Source: Ectothiorhodospiraceae bacterium (GTDB taxonomy: Bacteria > Pseudomonadota > Gammaproteobacteria > Thiohalomonadales > Thiohalomonadaceae). From it: a DNA stretch of 5,857 nucleotides. The notes below the pieces were generated by a model. It saw nothing but the letters and a program-made list of their open reading frames with translations, made no database searches and was not told where the DNA came from. Location: positions 1-5,857 of the forward strand of contig SLDE01000154.1 of assembly GCA_007125455.1 (NCBI GenBank), written 5' to 3'. Positions 1 to 5,820 of the stretch are shown piece by piece (position 1 is the first letter of the stretch; each line of letters begins with the position of its first letter). A program made the translations under genes and the position numbers.

Positions 1-2
1 AA

Positions 3-248
3 ACCCTGCTCGGCCTGCACCTGGAAGTGGACCATCTACGCATTGCGCCGTGCATCCCGGCGAATTGGCCGGGCTACACCATCCACTACCGCTATCGCGA
101 GACCGTTTACCACATCGCCGTTAAGCGGGGTGCCGAACAAACGGGCGAGGTGAGCCGTGTGACGGTGGACGGTGCTGAACGTCCCGACATGCGTATTCCG
201 CTGGTGGACGATCGCCAAGAGCACTTTGTCGAGGTGGCGCTGGGCTAG
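3..248 (+). CDS. C-terminal end of a GH94-type cyclic beta-1,2-glucan synthase (partial)
   Basis: An open frame enters from the left edge of the window and stops at TAG 246-248, leaving 81 readable residues. The visible part carries the pattern of the C-terminal beta-domain of glycoside hydrolase family 94 proteins: LRIAPCIPANWPGY, then a YRYRETVYHIAV strand and a final IPLVDDRQEHFVEVALG. The IPLVDD..H.V.V.LG ending is what I associate with cyclic beta-1,2-glucan synthases (NdvB/Cgs). These are very large inner-membrane enzymes that polymerise UDP-glucose into periplasmic glucans, and their GH94 part trims the chain by phosphorolysis. Cellobiose or chitobiose phosphorylases share the fold and cannot be excluded because the catalytic regions lie outside the window. 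The GTG at 27 is internal and not a start. The gene converges on the NRAMP-like gene across a 131-bp spacer. Confidence 0.8.
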   Translation, partial: TLLGLHLEVDHLRIAPCIPANWPGYTIHYRYRETVYHIAVKRGAEQTGEVSRVTVDGAERPDMRIPLVDDRQEHFVEVALG

Positions 249-262
249 TCTCCTTGCGCCCA

Positions 263-325
263 AAGGGCGGCTCGCAAATGCCACGATACGGCCTGCGCCT
301 TGTCCTGGAGCATTTGCGAGCCCTT
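263..325. terminator. Inverted repeat in a convergent spacer, candidate terminator or repetitive element
   Basis: A perfect 13-bp inverted repeat has arms GGCTCGCAAATGC at 269-281 and GCATTTGCGAGCC at 310-322, separated by a 28-nt loop. Allowing a 3-nt bulge, the pairing extends to AAGGG at 263-267 against CCCTT at 321-325. A smaller hairpin, CGCCC-AAA-GGGCG at 257-269, touches the left arm and would compete with it. On the plus strand the right arm is followed by CTTAACCTTCGCG and a five-T run at 336-340. That is further from the stem than in a textbook intrinsic terminator. Lying between two converging genes, it most plausibly ends transcription or represents an intergenic repeat. No T-run follows the stem on the minus strand. 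Confidence 0.45.
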
Positions 326-348
326 AACCTTCGCGTTTTTCTCATGCC

Positions 349-366
349 CTCTGTGAACTCTGTGTT
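349..366. repeat. Short nine-base direct repeat
   Basis: CTCTGTGAA at 349-357 is followed at once by CTCTGTGTT at 358-366, a two-copy direct repeat with a 9-nt period just beyond the 3' end of the NRAMP-like gene. Together with the preceding CCTTCGCGTTTTTC at 328-341 it has the look of a degenerate intergenic repetitive sequence. Whether it recurs elsewhere in the genome cannot be seen here. Confidence 0.3.
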
Positions 367-379
367 GAGGGGGGCCGCC

Positions 380-1636
380 TCAGAAAACCACAAACCACCA
401 CAGGAACAGCAGGGTAAAGCCGATAAAGAAGGCGATCCCGGCCCAGCTCAGGGCGCGCAGGAAGGGGCCGGGACGGTATTCTTCCGGCACCCAGGGTGCG
501 CTGATGGCACGGAAATAGATCCAGGCGAATACCGGTGAGGTGAGGAAGGAGATCACCATCGCCACCTGCAGCATATTGCCCAGATTGGTCAGCAATAGCT
601 TGATCAGCAGGTAGCCAACGAGGGCGCTGGCGAGGATCCACTGCCAGTGCAGGCGGCGGAAGCGGCGCTCCTCCTCCTTGCCCCCCAGCAGCACGGTACA
701 CATTGCCAGCGAGCGGGGATAGCCGTCCACGCAGGTGAGGGTGGTACTGAACATCGCCGAGAAGGCGGCGATGGCGATCAGCCAGTAGGCCCAGGAGCCG
801 ATCATCGAGGTGTAAAGGTGCAGGAACTGGTTGGCGAAGGTTGCGCTGGCCATGGAGTACTCCTCGCCGCTGCCGTGGATCACCATCGCGCCCAGGGCGA
901 GAAAGAGGATCGCCAATACCACGGTGCCGATATAACCGAGGTGAAAGTCCACCATGGTCTCTTTCATGGTCGGGCGGTAGCCGGTGTCTTTCTGCTTCTC
1001 CACCATCCACAGGGTAGGCCAGGCAGCCACGTCGATGGGGGCGGGCATCCAGCCCATGAACAGGATGATGAAGCCCAGCGAGGCCATGTTCCAGGGCGAC
1101 TCGGCAGTGAAGCCCACCACCTGCTCGATGGGGTTGGACCAGGCGAGAAACACCGCCGCCAGGGTGGAGATCCCCAATACCACCATCACCACCTTGGCCA
1201 CCTGGTCAAGCAGATGATAACGACCAAGTATAATGATCATCGCACAGATGGCGATGATCAGCAGGGTCAGCTCCGCCAGCGGGATGGCGAGTGAGTCCGC
1301 CCCCATGCTCATCGCCAGACTGGCGGTGATCATCGCCACCCCGGCGATATTCAGGAAGGCATTCACCAGATTCACCCCGAAAAAGGCAGCCAGATAGGGT
1401 TTGCCCAGCCGCCGGAAGCCGTGCAGCAGGGTCTCGCCGGTGGCAGCGGTGTAGCGCTGGCCGTAGAGAAAGAAGGGGTACTTGAACAGGTTGACCAGCA
1501 GCAACAGCCCGAGCAGGGCCCAGCCGAAGCGTGCCCCCGCCTGGGTGGAAGAAACCAGGTGCGAACCGCCGATCGCCGCGCCAGCCATCAGGATGCCGGG
1601 GCCGATGGCCTGCAGAAGGGGGATGGGTCTACGCAT
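380..1636 (-). CDS. Divergent NRAMP-superfamily transporter lacking the canonical metal site
   Basis: A 418-residue polytopic membrane protein with about ten or eleven hydrophobic helices and the NRAMP (SLC11/MntH-like, COG1914) layout. TM1 reads GPGILMAGAAIGGSHLV followed by SSTQAGARFGWA at residues 12-40, matching the NRAMP GPG..(x)..QAGA framework. The metal-binding DPGN segment is replaced by IGGSH. In the TM6 region the usual MPH is MPAP (residues 197-200), within GWMPAPIDVAAWPTLW. In typical NRAMPs, Asp and Asn of TM1 and Met of TM6 bind Mn/Fe, so this protein probably carries another substrate or uses another mechanism. The ATG at 1636 was chosen because AGGGA lies a few bases upstream and TM1 follows at once. 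The frame stays open to an ATG at 1681 and further to 1762, but that extension lacks membrane character and the longest form would run into the upstream gene. Its 85-bp distance from the small membrane protein suggests one operon. Confidence 0.8.
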   Translation of the reverse strand: MRRPIPLLQAIGPGILMAGAAIGGSHLVSSTQAGARFGWALLGLLLLVNLFKYPFFLYGQRYTAATGETLLHGFRRLGKPYLAAFFGVNLVNAFLNIAGVAMITASLAMSMGADSLAIPLAELTLLIIAICAMIIILGRYHLLDQVAKVVMVVLGISTLAAVFLAWSNPIEQVVGFTAESPWNMASLGFIILFMGWMPAPIDVAAWPTLWMVEKQKDTGYRPTMKETMVDFHLGYIGTVVLAILFLALGAMVIHGSGEEYSMASATFANQFLHLYTSMIGSWAYWLIAIAAFSAMFSTTLTCVDGYPRSLAMCTVLLGGKEEERRFRRLHWQWILASALVGYLLIKLLLTNLGNMLQVAMVISFLTSPVFAWIYFRAISAPWVPEEYRPGPFLRALSWAGIAFFIGFTLLFLWWFVVF

Positions 1637-1721
1637 GGGCTGTCCCTGTTGTATTTGTTGGTTATTGGTGGCGGGGATCATAACAGGCGGCGGGGCAAGG
1701 CAAAACCGCTCAGATGGGGGC

Positions 1722-1997
1722 TTACTCGGATCGCAGCGGGTGTCGAAACACAAATATGGCACGTACCAGATAGGGGCTGAGGAGGAAGCTGACCGGCATG
1801 GCTGCCGCTAGCCCATTGGGGAGCTGTGCGGGCAACAGCGTCCCAACGAGCAGGATGGCAGCCGGGGCCAGCAGGGCCAGCAAGGCGTAGGAGCAACGCT
1901 GAGCGAGGCCAGCGCGTTGTCGCGCCATCAGAATGATAAGCGCGGTAAGGATGGTGTAGACCCCTGCTAACAAAAAGAAGATTGCTACGCCACCCAT
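1722..1997 (-). CDS. Small three-helix membrane protein, function unknown
   Basis: A 91-residue, strongly hydrophobic protein with three probable transmembrane segments: residues about 3-24, 36-53 and 63-84. They are joined by a basic loop (ARQRAGLAQR, residues 25-34) and followed by a basic tail (FRHPLRSE). By the positive-inside rule the loop after TM1 and the tail should be cytoplasmic. A good Shine-Dalgarno, GGAGG, sits eight bases before the ATG, which supports this start and the reality of the gene. It precedes the NRAMP-like gene on the same strand by 85 bp, so the two are probably co-transcribed, and it may assist or modulate that transporter. I do not recognise the family, and no catalytic motif or metal-binding cluster is visible. 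Confidence 0.7.
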   Translation of the reverse strand: MGGVAIFFLLAGVYTILTALIILMARQRAGLAQRCSYALLALLAPAAILLVGTLLPAQLPNGLAAAMPVSFLLSPYLVRAIFVFRHPLRSE

Positions 1998-2120
1998 CTT
2001 TCATCCTCCGTACCATGCTATCTACCCTGCCGTTGGACGAATACTCTGGCAGCCACACCGGGACGCTGCAATGCGCCGGGGATGCTTTTCAACTTCGCTG
2101 AATGGCAGTAAGCTACTGAG
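1998..2120. promoter_or_regulatory. Divergent intergenic region between the small membrane protein and dapF
   Basis: This 123-bp spacer must hold promoters firing both ways. For dapF the best candidate I can find is TTTTCA (2086-2091), a 17-nt gap, then TAAGCT (2109-2114). The match to the sigma-70 consensus is weak and the box would lie only a few bases from the start codon, so dapF would have almost no leader. No convincing minus-strand -35/-10 pair was found. No operator-like palindrome or riboswitch-like structure was recognised. Confidence 0.2.
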
Positions 2121-2951
2121 ATGAAAATAAAATTCAGTAAAATGCACGGCCTGGGCAATGATTTTGTGGTGATCGACGCACTACGCCAGTCGGTGGCGCT
2201 TAGTTCGCAACGCATCCGTGAGCTGGCCGATCGGCGCTTTGGCATCGGTTGTGACCAGTTGCTGCTGGTAGAGCAGGCCCGGGGCGAGGGGGTGGATTTT
2301 CGCTATCGCATCTTCAACGCCGATGGCTCCGAGGTGCAGCAGTGCGGCAATGGTGCGCGCTGTTTTGCCCGCTTTGTGCGCGAGCAGGGCCTAAGCGACC
2401 AGGACAGCATCGTGGTGGAGACCGCCTCCGGGGTGATCACCCTCTACCACGAGCCGGGCGAGCAGGTGCGGGTCAATATGGGGGTGCCCAACTTCGCCCC
2501 GGCCAGTCTGCCGTTTTTGGTCGAGGGGGAACAGACGCTTTACGAGTTGGAGGTGGCTGGCGAGCGCTTGCAGGTGGGGGCGGTGTCGATGGGCAACCCC
2601 CATCTGGTGCTGCCGGTGGAGGATATCGAGCAAGCCCCCGTGGCGCGCCTGGGGCCGCCGCTGGAGTCGCATCCGCTGTTTCCTGAGCGGGTCAATGTGG
2701 GCTTCATGCAACGGCTCACTCCAGAGCATATCCGCCTGCGGGTCTATGAGCGGGGCGCCGCCGAAACCCTGGCCTGCGGCACGGGTGCCTGTGCCGCCGT
2801 GGCGGTGGGGCGACGCTGGGGAGAGCTGGCACAAACAGTACAGGTGGATCTTCCCGGCGGCAGCCTGCACATCGACTGGGCAGGTGAGGGTGAACCCCTG
2901 TGGATGACCGGCCCGGCCAATACAGTTTTTGAGGGGACATTCGAGCTATGA
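2121..2951 (+). CDS. dapF: Diaminopimelate epimerase
   Basis: Converts LL-diaminopimelate to meso-diaminopimelate, the penultimate step of lysine synthesis and the source of the peptidoglycan cross-linking residue. It is a cofactor-free, cytoplasmic enzyme using a two-cysteine acid/base mechanism. At 276 residues it has normal family length. It opens with the family hallmark KMHGLGNDFVVID. Both catalytic cysteines are present: Cys75 in QQCGNGARC and Cys219 in ACGTGACA. The substrate-contact segment GNPHLV lies at 159-163 and ERGAAET before the second cysteine, so the enzyme should be active. There is no clear Shine-Dalgarno; only GAG abuts the ATG. In many gammaproteobacteria dapF follows lptM-lysA, but here it starts its cluster after a divergent spacer. 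Its TGA overlaps the next start in ATGA, implying coupled translation with the DUF484 gene. Confidence 0.98.
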   Translation: MKIKFSKMHGLGNDFVVIDALRQSVALSSQRIRELADRRFGIGCDQLLLVEQARGEGVDFRYRIFNADGSEVQQCGNGARCFARFVREQGLSDQDSIVVETASGVITLYHEPGEQVRVNMGVPNFAPASLPFLVEGEQTLYELEVAGERLQVGAVSMGNPHLVLPVEDIEQAPVARLGPPLESHPLFPERVNVGFMQRLTPEHIRLRVYERGAAETLACGTGACAAVAVGRRWGELAQTVQVDLPGGSLHIDWAGEGEPLWMTGPANTVFEGTFEL

Positions 2952-3634
2952 GCAATACCGAGGCCCCAGCGGCCATTAGCGAACAACAGGTGGCAGACTA
3001 CCTAAAGCAACACCCGGACTTTTTTACCCGCCATGAGTACCTGCTGGATCGGCTGCGCATTCCCCATCCACAGGATGGCAAGACCGTCTCGTTGATCGAA
3101 CGCCAGGTGGAACTGGTGCGTGAACAAAAGCACGAGCTGCGCCAGCAATTGCAGCACCTGACTCAGGCGGCGCGCAACAATGAGGTGTTGCTGCAGCGCT
3201 TTCAGGTGCTGATTCTCAACCTCATCGGTAGCGACTCCATGGGCCAGGCGCTCGGCTATATCCGCGACGCCTTGCAGCAGGACTTCGGTGCCGAGGTGGT
3301 GGAGGTGTTGCTGTTCGAGCGCCCCGGTCACAGCGATGGCATCCATCCTGACGACCCGCGCCTGCGCCCCTTTTCGCGGGTGCTGCAGGGACGCCAACCG
3401 GTATGTGGTCATTTCTCCGCCGAACAGAGCCGCCTGTTGTTCGGCCCGCGTGCCGAAGAGGTCGGCTCGGCGGTGGTGGTGCCGTTGTGCGAGGATGCCC
3501 GTCACCCCTGCATCGGCCTGCTGGGGATCGGCAGCAGCGACCCCAAACACTACCACCCGGAGATGGGCACGGTCTTTCTGGGCCACCTCGGCTCGGTGAT
3601 GAATCGCATCTTCCTCGCCCACCTGGATCGCTGA
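2948..3634 (+). CDS. DUF484 family protein with GAF-like domain
   Basis: A 228-residue protein of the DUF484 family, which is almost always found between dapF and xerC in gammaproteobacteria. The N-terminus carries the family signature: a VADYLKQHPDFF helix followed by LLDRLRIPHP and a VSLIERQVELVREQ segment. The last begins a probable coiled coil (residues about 40-75) that ends in the NNEVLLQRFQVLILNLIGS helix. The C-terminal half (about 80-225) looks like a GAF-type sensory domain, with VVVPLCEDARHPCIGLLGIGSSDPKHYHPEMG and FLGHLGSVMNRIF as characteristic strands and final helix. No catalytic residues are evident. Its molecular role is unknown, and the conserved context hints at a link to cell-wall synthesis or chromosome segregation. 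It overlaps dapF by four bases and xerC by one, so all three are probably translated from one mRNA. Confidence 0.93.
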   Translation: MSNTEAPAAISEQQVADYLKQHPDFFTRHEYLLDRLRIPHPQDGKTVSLIERQVELVREQKHELRQQLQHLTQAARNNEVLLQRFQVLILNLIGSDSMGQALGYIRDALQQDFGAEVVEVLLFERPGHSDGIHPDDPRLRPFSRVLQGRQPVCGHFSAEQSRLLFGPRAEEVGSAVVVPLCEDARHPCIGLLGIGSSDPKHYHPEMGTVFLGHLGSVMNRIFLAHLDR

Positions 3635-4539
3635 TGGACGAGGCGGCGCTGGCACAACTGGAGGACTACCTGCGCCACCTGGCGTTGCAGCGCCGCCTCT
3701 CGCCCCACACCGTAAGCAACTACCGCCGTGATCTGGAACGGCTGCGTGACTGGTGTAGCCAGCGCGGTATCGCCCACTGGCACGAACTGGACAGCCACGG
3801 GGTACGCAGCTTTGTTGCCACCCGTCACCACCAAGGGCTGGGTGGACGCAGCCTGCAACGGGCACTCTCGTCCCTGCGCGGCCTGTATGAGTACTTGCTG
3901 CGCGAGGGGTTGGTGAAGAGCAACCCCGGCCTGGACATCCCCGCCCCGCGCAGCGAAAAACACCTGCCCAAGGCGCTGGACGTGGATCAGACCGCCCGCC
4001 TGCTGGCCTTGTCCGACGACAGCCCATTGGGACGACGGGATCGGGCGTTAATGGAACTGTTCTACTCCTCCGGGCTGCGACTGGCGGAGTTAGTGGCACT
4101 GGATGTAGACAGCATCGATCAGGCCGATCACACCGTGCGCGTGCTGGGCAAGGGGAGCAAGAGCCGGGTGGTGCCGGTGGGGAGCAAGGCGCTGGCGGCG
4201 TTGGCCGAATGGCAGCGGGTACGTGGTCAGCTGGCTGCCAGCGGGGAGCGGGCCTTGTTTGTAAGTAGTCGGGGCACCCGGCTGAGCACCCGCAGTATCC
4301 AGCAGCGCCTGCGCCTGCGCGCCCGCGAGCAGGGGTTGGATCAGCCGGTTCACCCACACATGCTGCGCCACTCCTTTGCCAGTCATATCCTTGAATCCAG
4401 TGGCGATCTGCGCGCGGTGCAGGAGCTGCTGGGCCACGCCGACATTGCCACCACCCAGATCTACACCCACCTGGATTTCCAGCACCTGGCCAATGTCTAC
4501 GATCAGGCCCATCCACGCGCAAAGCGGCGCAAGGAGTAG
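3634..4539 (+). CDS. xerC: Tyrosine recombinase XerC
   Basis: Site-specific recombinase that with XerD acts at dif to resolve chromosome dimers before division. The 301 residues match the usual length. The N-terminal SAM-like core-binding domain (about 1-100) includes LSPHTVSNYRRDL and is followed by the catalytic domain. All active-site residues are present: Arg149 (SSGLRLAEL), Lys173 (GKGSKSR), His242 and Arg245 (HPHMLRHSFASH), His268 (GHAD) and the nucleophile Tyr277 (TTQIYTHLDFQ). The ending LANVYDQAHPRAKRRK is the typical XerC rather than XerD tail, where the partner contact lies. The ATG at 3634 overlaps the DUF484 stop as TGATG. A longer open frame runs upstream to 3403 but lies entirely within the DUF484 gene. 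The HAD-family hydrolase or hslVU genes often found next are absent. Confidence 0.98.
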   Translation: MDEAALAQLEDYLRHLALQRRLSPHTVSNYRRDLERLRDWCSQRGIAHWHELDSHGVRSFVATRHHQGLGGRSLQRALSSLRGLYEYLLREGLVKSNPGLDIPAPRSEKHLPKALDVDQTARLLALSDDSPLGRRDRALMELFYSSGLRLAELVALDVDSIDQADHTVRVLGKGSKSRVVPVGSKALAALAEWQRVRGQLAASGERALFVSSRGTRLSTRSIQQRLRLRAREQGLDQPVHPHMLRHSFASHILESSGDLRAVQELLGHADIATTQIYTHLDFQHLANVYDQAHPRAKRRKE

Positions 4540-4544
4540 CGCTG

Positions 4545-4573
4545 CTTGCATTTGGCGCCTTCCGCCCTAATAT
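4545..4573 (+). promoter_or_regulatory. Candidate promoter upstream of the FliL-like gene
   Basis: The 74-bp gap after xerC contains TTGCAT (4546-4551), a 16-nt spacer and TAATAT (4568-4573), a plausible sigma-70 pair about 40 bp before the ATG. The same stretch, read as CTTGCAT and CGCCCTAATAT, also faintly resembles a heat-shock sigma-32 promoter (CTTGAAA / CCCCATNT). Both matches are imperfect. No strong terminator hairpin separates xerC from the next gene, so read-through is possible. Confidence 0.35.
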
Positions 4574-4613
4574 CACCAGTCCCCTCTCCGCTACCTGCCC
4601 GATGGAAACGATT

Positions 4614-5003
4614 ATGCGTACGTTTTTTTCTTTCGTCCTGTTTGCCCTGTTGTTTGCTAGTCCGCTGCAGGCCAACGAGCGCCCTGTTCACTACTTTGCC
4701 ATCGAGCCGCCCTTTGTGGTTAACGTGCTCGAAGGCCCGCGCGCGCGCCACATGCAGGTGCGGATGCAGATCATGACCCACGATCGCAAGGTGATCGCCA
4801 AGCTGGAGGAGCACATGCCGGCGATCCGCCACGGGCTGATCATGCTGCTGTCTGGTCAGTCGGGCGAGACCGTGCGCAGCACCGCCGGGGTGGAGCAGTT
4901 GCGCCTTGAGGCGCTGGAGGTGATGCGCGAGACCCTGGCCGAGGTCGCCGGACTGCAGGATGGGATCGAAGAGCTTTACTTTACCGATCGGGTAGTCCAA
5001 TAG
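4614..5003 (+). CDS. FliL-like protein with N-terminal signal or anchor, outside a flagellar cluster
   Basis: A 129-residue protein resembling the periplasmic part of FliL, the single-pass basal-body protein that associates with flagellar stators. Shared features are the opening YFAIEPPFVVNVLEG, the middle LEEHMPAIRHGLIMLLSGQS, the TAGVEQLRLEALEVM helix, and the ending IEELYFTDRVVQ, which mirrors the VYFT.FVVQ terminus of FliL. The N-terminus MRTFFSFVLFALLFASPLQA has a basic start, a hydrophobic stretch and a possible signal peptidase site after Ala20. The product is probably periplasmic, whereas classical FliL keeps a cytoplasmic tail and a TM anchor. An in-frame ATG at 4602 would add four residues. 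I prefer 4614 because a weak GGA lies seven bases before it and the signal sequence starts cleanly there. No flagellar gene is nearby, so a flagellar role is not established. Confidence 0.82.
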   Translation: MRTFFSFVLFALLFASPLQANERPVHYFAIEPPFVVNVLEGPRARHMQVRMQIMTHDRKVIAKLEEHMPAIRHGLIMLLSGQSGETVRSTAGVEQLRLEALEVMRETLAEVAGLQDGIEELYFTDRVVQ

Positions 5004-5754
5004 GCTGCCGCTCGCTTACCCGGCCCTGCACATCCTTGTAGGCGCGGCGAAACCAGCCGCGTAGTGGCTTCTTCAGATGAGCGACCACCTTCGCAGGCGG
5101 GATCCCCTTCAGCACACAAAAGATCGCCAGCGCATAGCTGATGTCGTATTGGGAGAGCCAGCTCTCCCGGTCCACCGGTGGTGGGGCACAGGCCCCACAG
5201 CGCGGGATGCGCACATTGCCCGCACTGTTGGCCATTAACACCCCAAAGCCAAGAAATACCGCCAACACCTCGGTGGCATGGGGCCAGTTATCATCCCCGC
5301 CAGGGGGGCGCTCCGCTGCCAGGGTGGCCAGGTAATGGGCCAACTGGTGGGCAAAGCTGGCGATCAGTGATTCGGGATTGCGCACCATATCCGGCAGGTA
5401 TTGGATGGTCAGGCGCTGCTGTGGCGTGACCCCCTCGGGCTCTTTCCCGTCTACCTGGCGTGGGGCACCATCGACGAGTACCCGGTTGGGGCCCAGGTTA
5501 AGGTGGTTGGGCACCACCTCACAGGGCCAGTGGCTCAGCGCCGCATGCCGACGCACGTGGTCAAATACCAGCTCGGCCATCCCCTGCGGGCTATCGGCAC
5601 GGCCAGGGAAAAATCGCTCGCTGGGCTCCACCACAAGGGTGTGCTGGTAAAAGATCCCGCTGTCGAAGTGGCGCAGGGCCCAGTCGTAGAGATCAAACTG
5701 CCACTGAGTGCTTACCTCATCCAGCAGGGGTTTGCGTTGTAGCCATGGGAACAT
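4981..5754 (-). CDS. Uncharacterised protein with a degenerate metallopeptidase-like HQxxH motif
   Basis: A 257-residue soluble protein without signal peptide or membrane segment. The centre reads SFAHQLAHYLATLAAERPPGG (133-153), then ATEVLAVFLGFGVLMANSA (160-178). The His136/Gln137/His140 arrangement, with Glu162 some 22 residues downstream, resembles an HExxH zinc site plus a third acidic ligand, but the catalytic Glu is Gln (codon CAG, 5344-5346). From memory, a family of bacterial hypothetical proteins carries a similar AHELAHYL...LAVFLGFG block; I cannot confirm that here. A CGAC motif (residues 186-189) could add a metal or redox site. The C-terminus (SQYDISYALAIFCVLKG, then HLKKPLRGWFRRAYKDV) is helical and basic. 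The ATG at 5754 has no clear Shine-Dalgarno, and a TATAAT box lies about 35 bp upstream. The 3' end overlaps the FliL-like gene tail-to-tail by 23 bp. Function is unknown. Confidence 0.75.
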   Translation of the reverse strand: MFPWLQRKPLLDEVSTQWQFDLYDWALRHFDSGIFYQHTLVVEPSERFFPGRADSPQGMAELVFDHVRRHAALSHWPCEVVPNHLNLGPNRVLVDGAPRQVDGKEPEGVTPQQRLTIQYLPDMVRNPESLIASFAHQLAHYLATLAAERPPGGDDNWPHATEVLAVFLGFGVLMANSAGNVRIPRCGACAPPPVDRESWLSQYDISYALAIFCVLKGIPPAKVVAHLKKPLRGWFRRAYKDVQGRVSERQPIGLPDR

Positions 5755-5786
5755 AGGTCACGCGTGTTGCTTGTGGTTGGCGGGGT

Positions 5787-5820
5787 ATTATACCTCAACA
5801 GGCAGGATGAAAGTTGTCAG
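5787..5820 (-). promoter_or_regulatory. Candidate promoter for the HQxxH-motif gene
   Basis: On the minus strand a perfect TATAAT lies at 5787-5792, about 33 bp before the ATG at 5754. The best -35-like sequence is CTGACA at 5815-5820, but the 22-nt spacer is longer than the usual 16-18. At the standard distance only AACTTT (5810-5815) is found. The -10 box is convincing and the -35 is not, so an activator or an alternative architecture may be involved. The heptamer array begins directly at the -35-like element. Confidence 0.5.

Noticed and set aside
1234..1260. Perfect 10-bp inverted repeat TGATCATCGC / GCGATGATCA with a 7-nt loop
   Set aside because: It lies inside the transporter coding region where Ile/Ala-rich residues are encoded by recurring GCG, ATG and ATC codons, so coding constraint explains it.
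342..1294. Open frames of 215-222 codons in other frames over the NRAMP-like gene
   Set aside because: Their composition (low complexity, many Gly/His/Arg) is that of shadows; the membrane-protein frame is the only one with coherent family features.
1690..1704. GGGGCAAGG-like stretch resembling the terminal heptamer
   Set aside because: It is a single partial match without tandem copies, within what is expected in GC-rich DNA.
1637..1762. N-terminal extension of the NRAMP-like frame (42 extra codons)
   Set aside because: It overlaps the end of the upstream membrane-protein gene, has no hydrophobic or family-like content, and the ATG at 1636 has a better ribosome-site context right before TM1.
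1678..2058. Alternative minus-strand frame of 126 codons overlapping the small membrane protein
   Set aside because: It lacks hydrophobic segments or motifs, while the 91-residue frame has three clear membrane helices and a well-spaced GGAGG.
3403..3633. Upstream extension of the xerC frame
   Set aside because: It lies wholly within the DUF484 gene in another frame, and the family N-terminus begins at 3634 with a TGATG coupling.
3002..4675. Very long minus-strand open frame (557 codons)
   Set aside because: It is antisense to DUF484 and xerC, rich in Pro, Arg and Ala as expected from a GC-rich shadow frame, and shows no recognisable domain.
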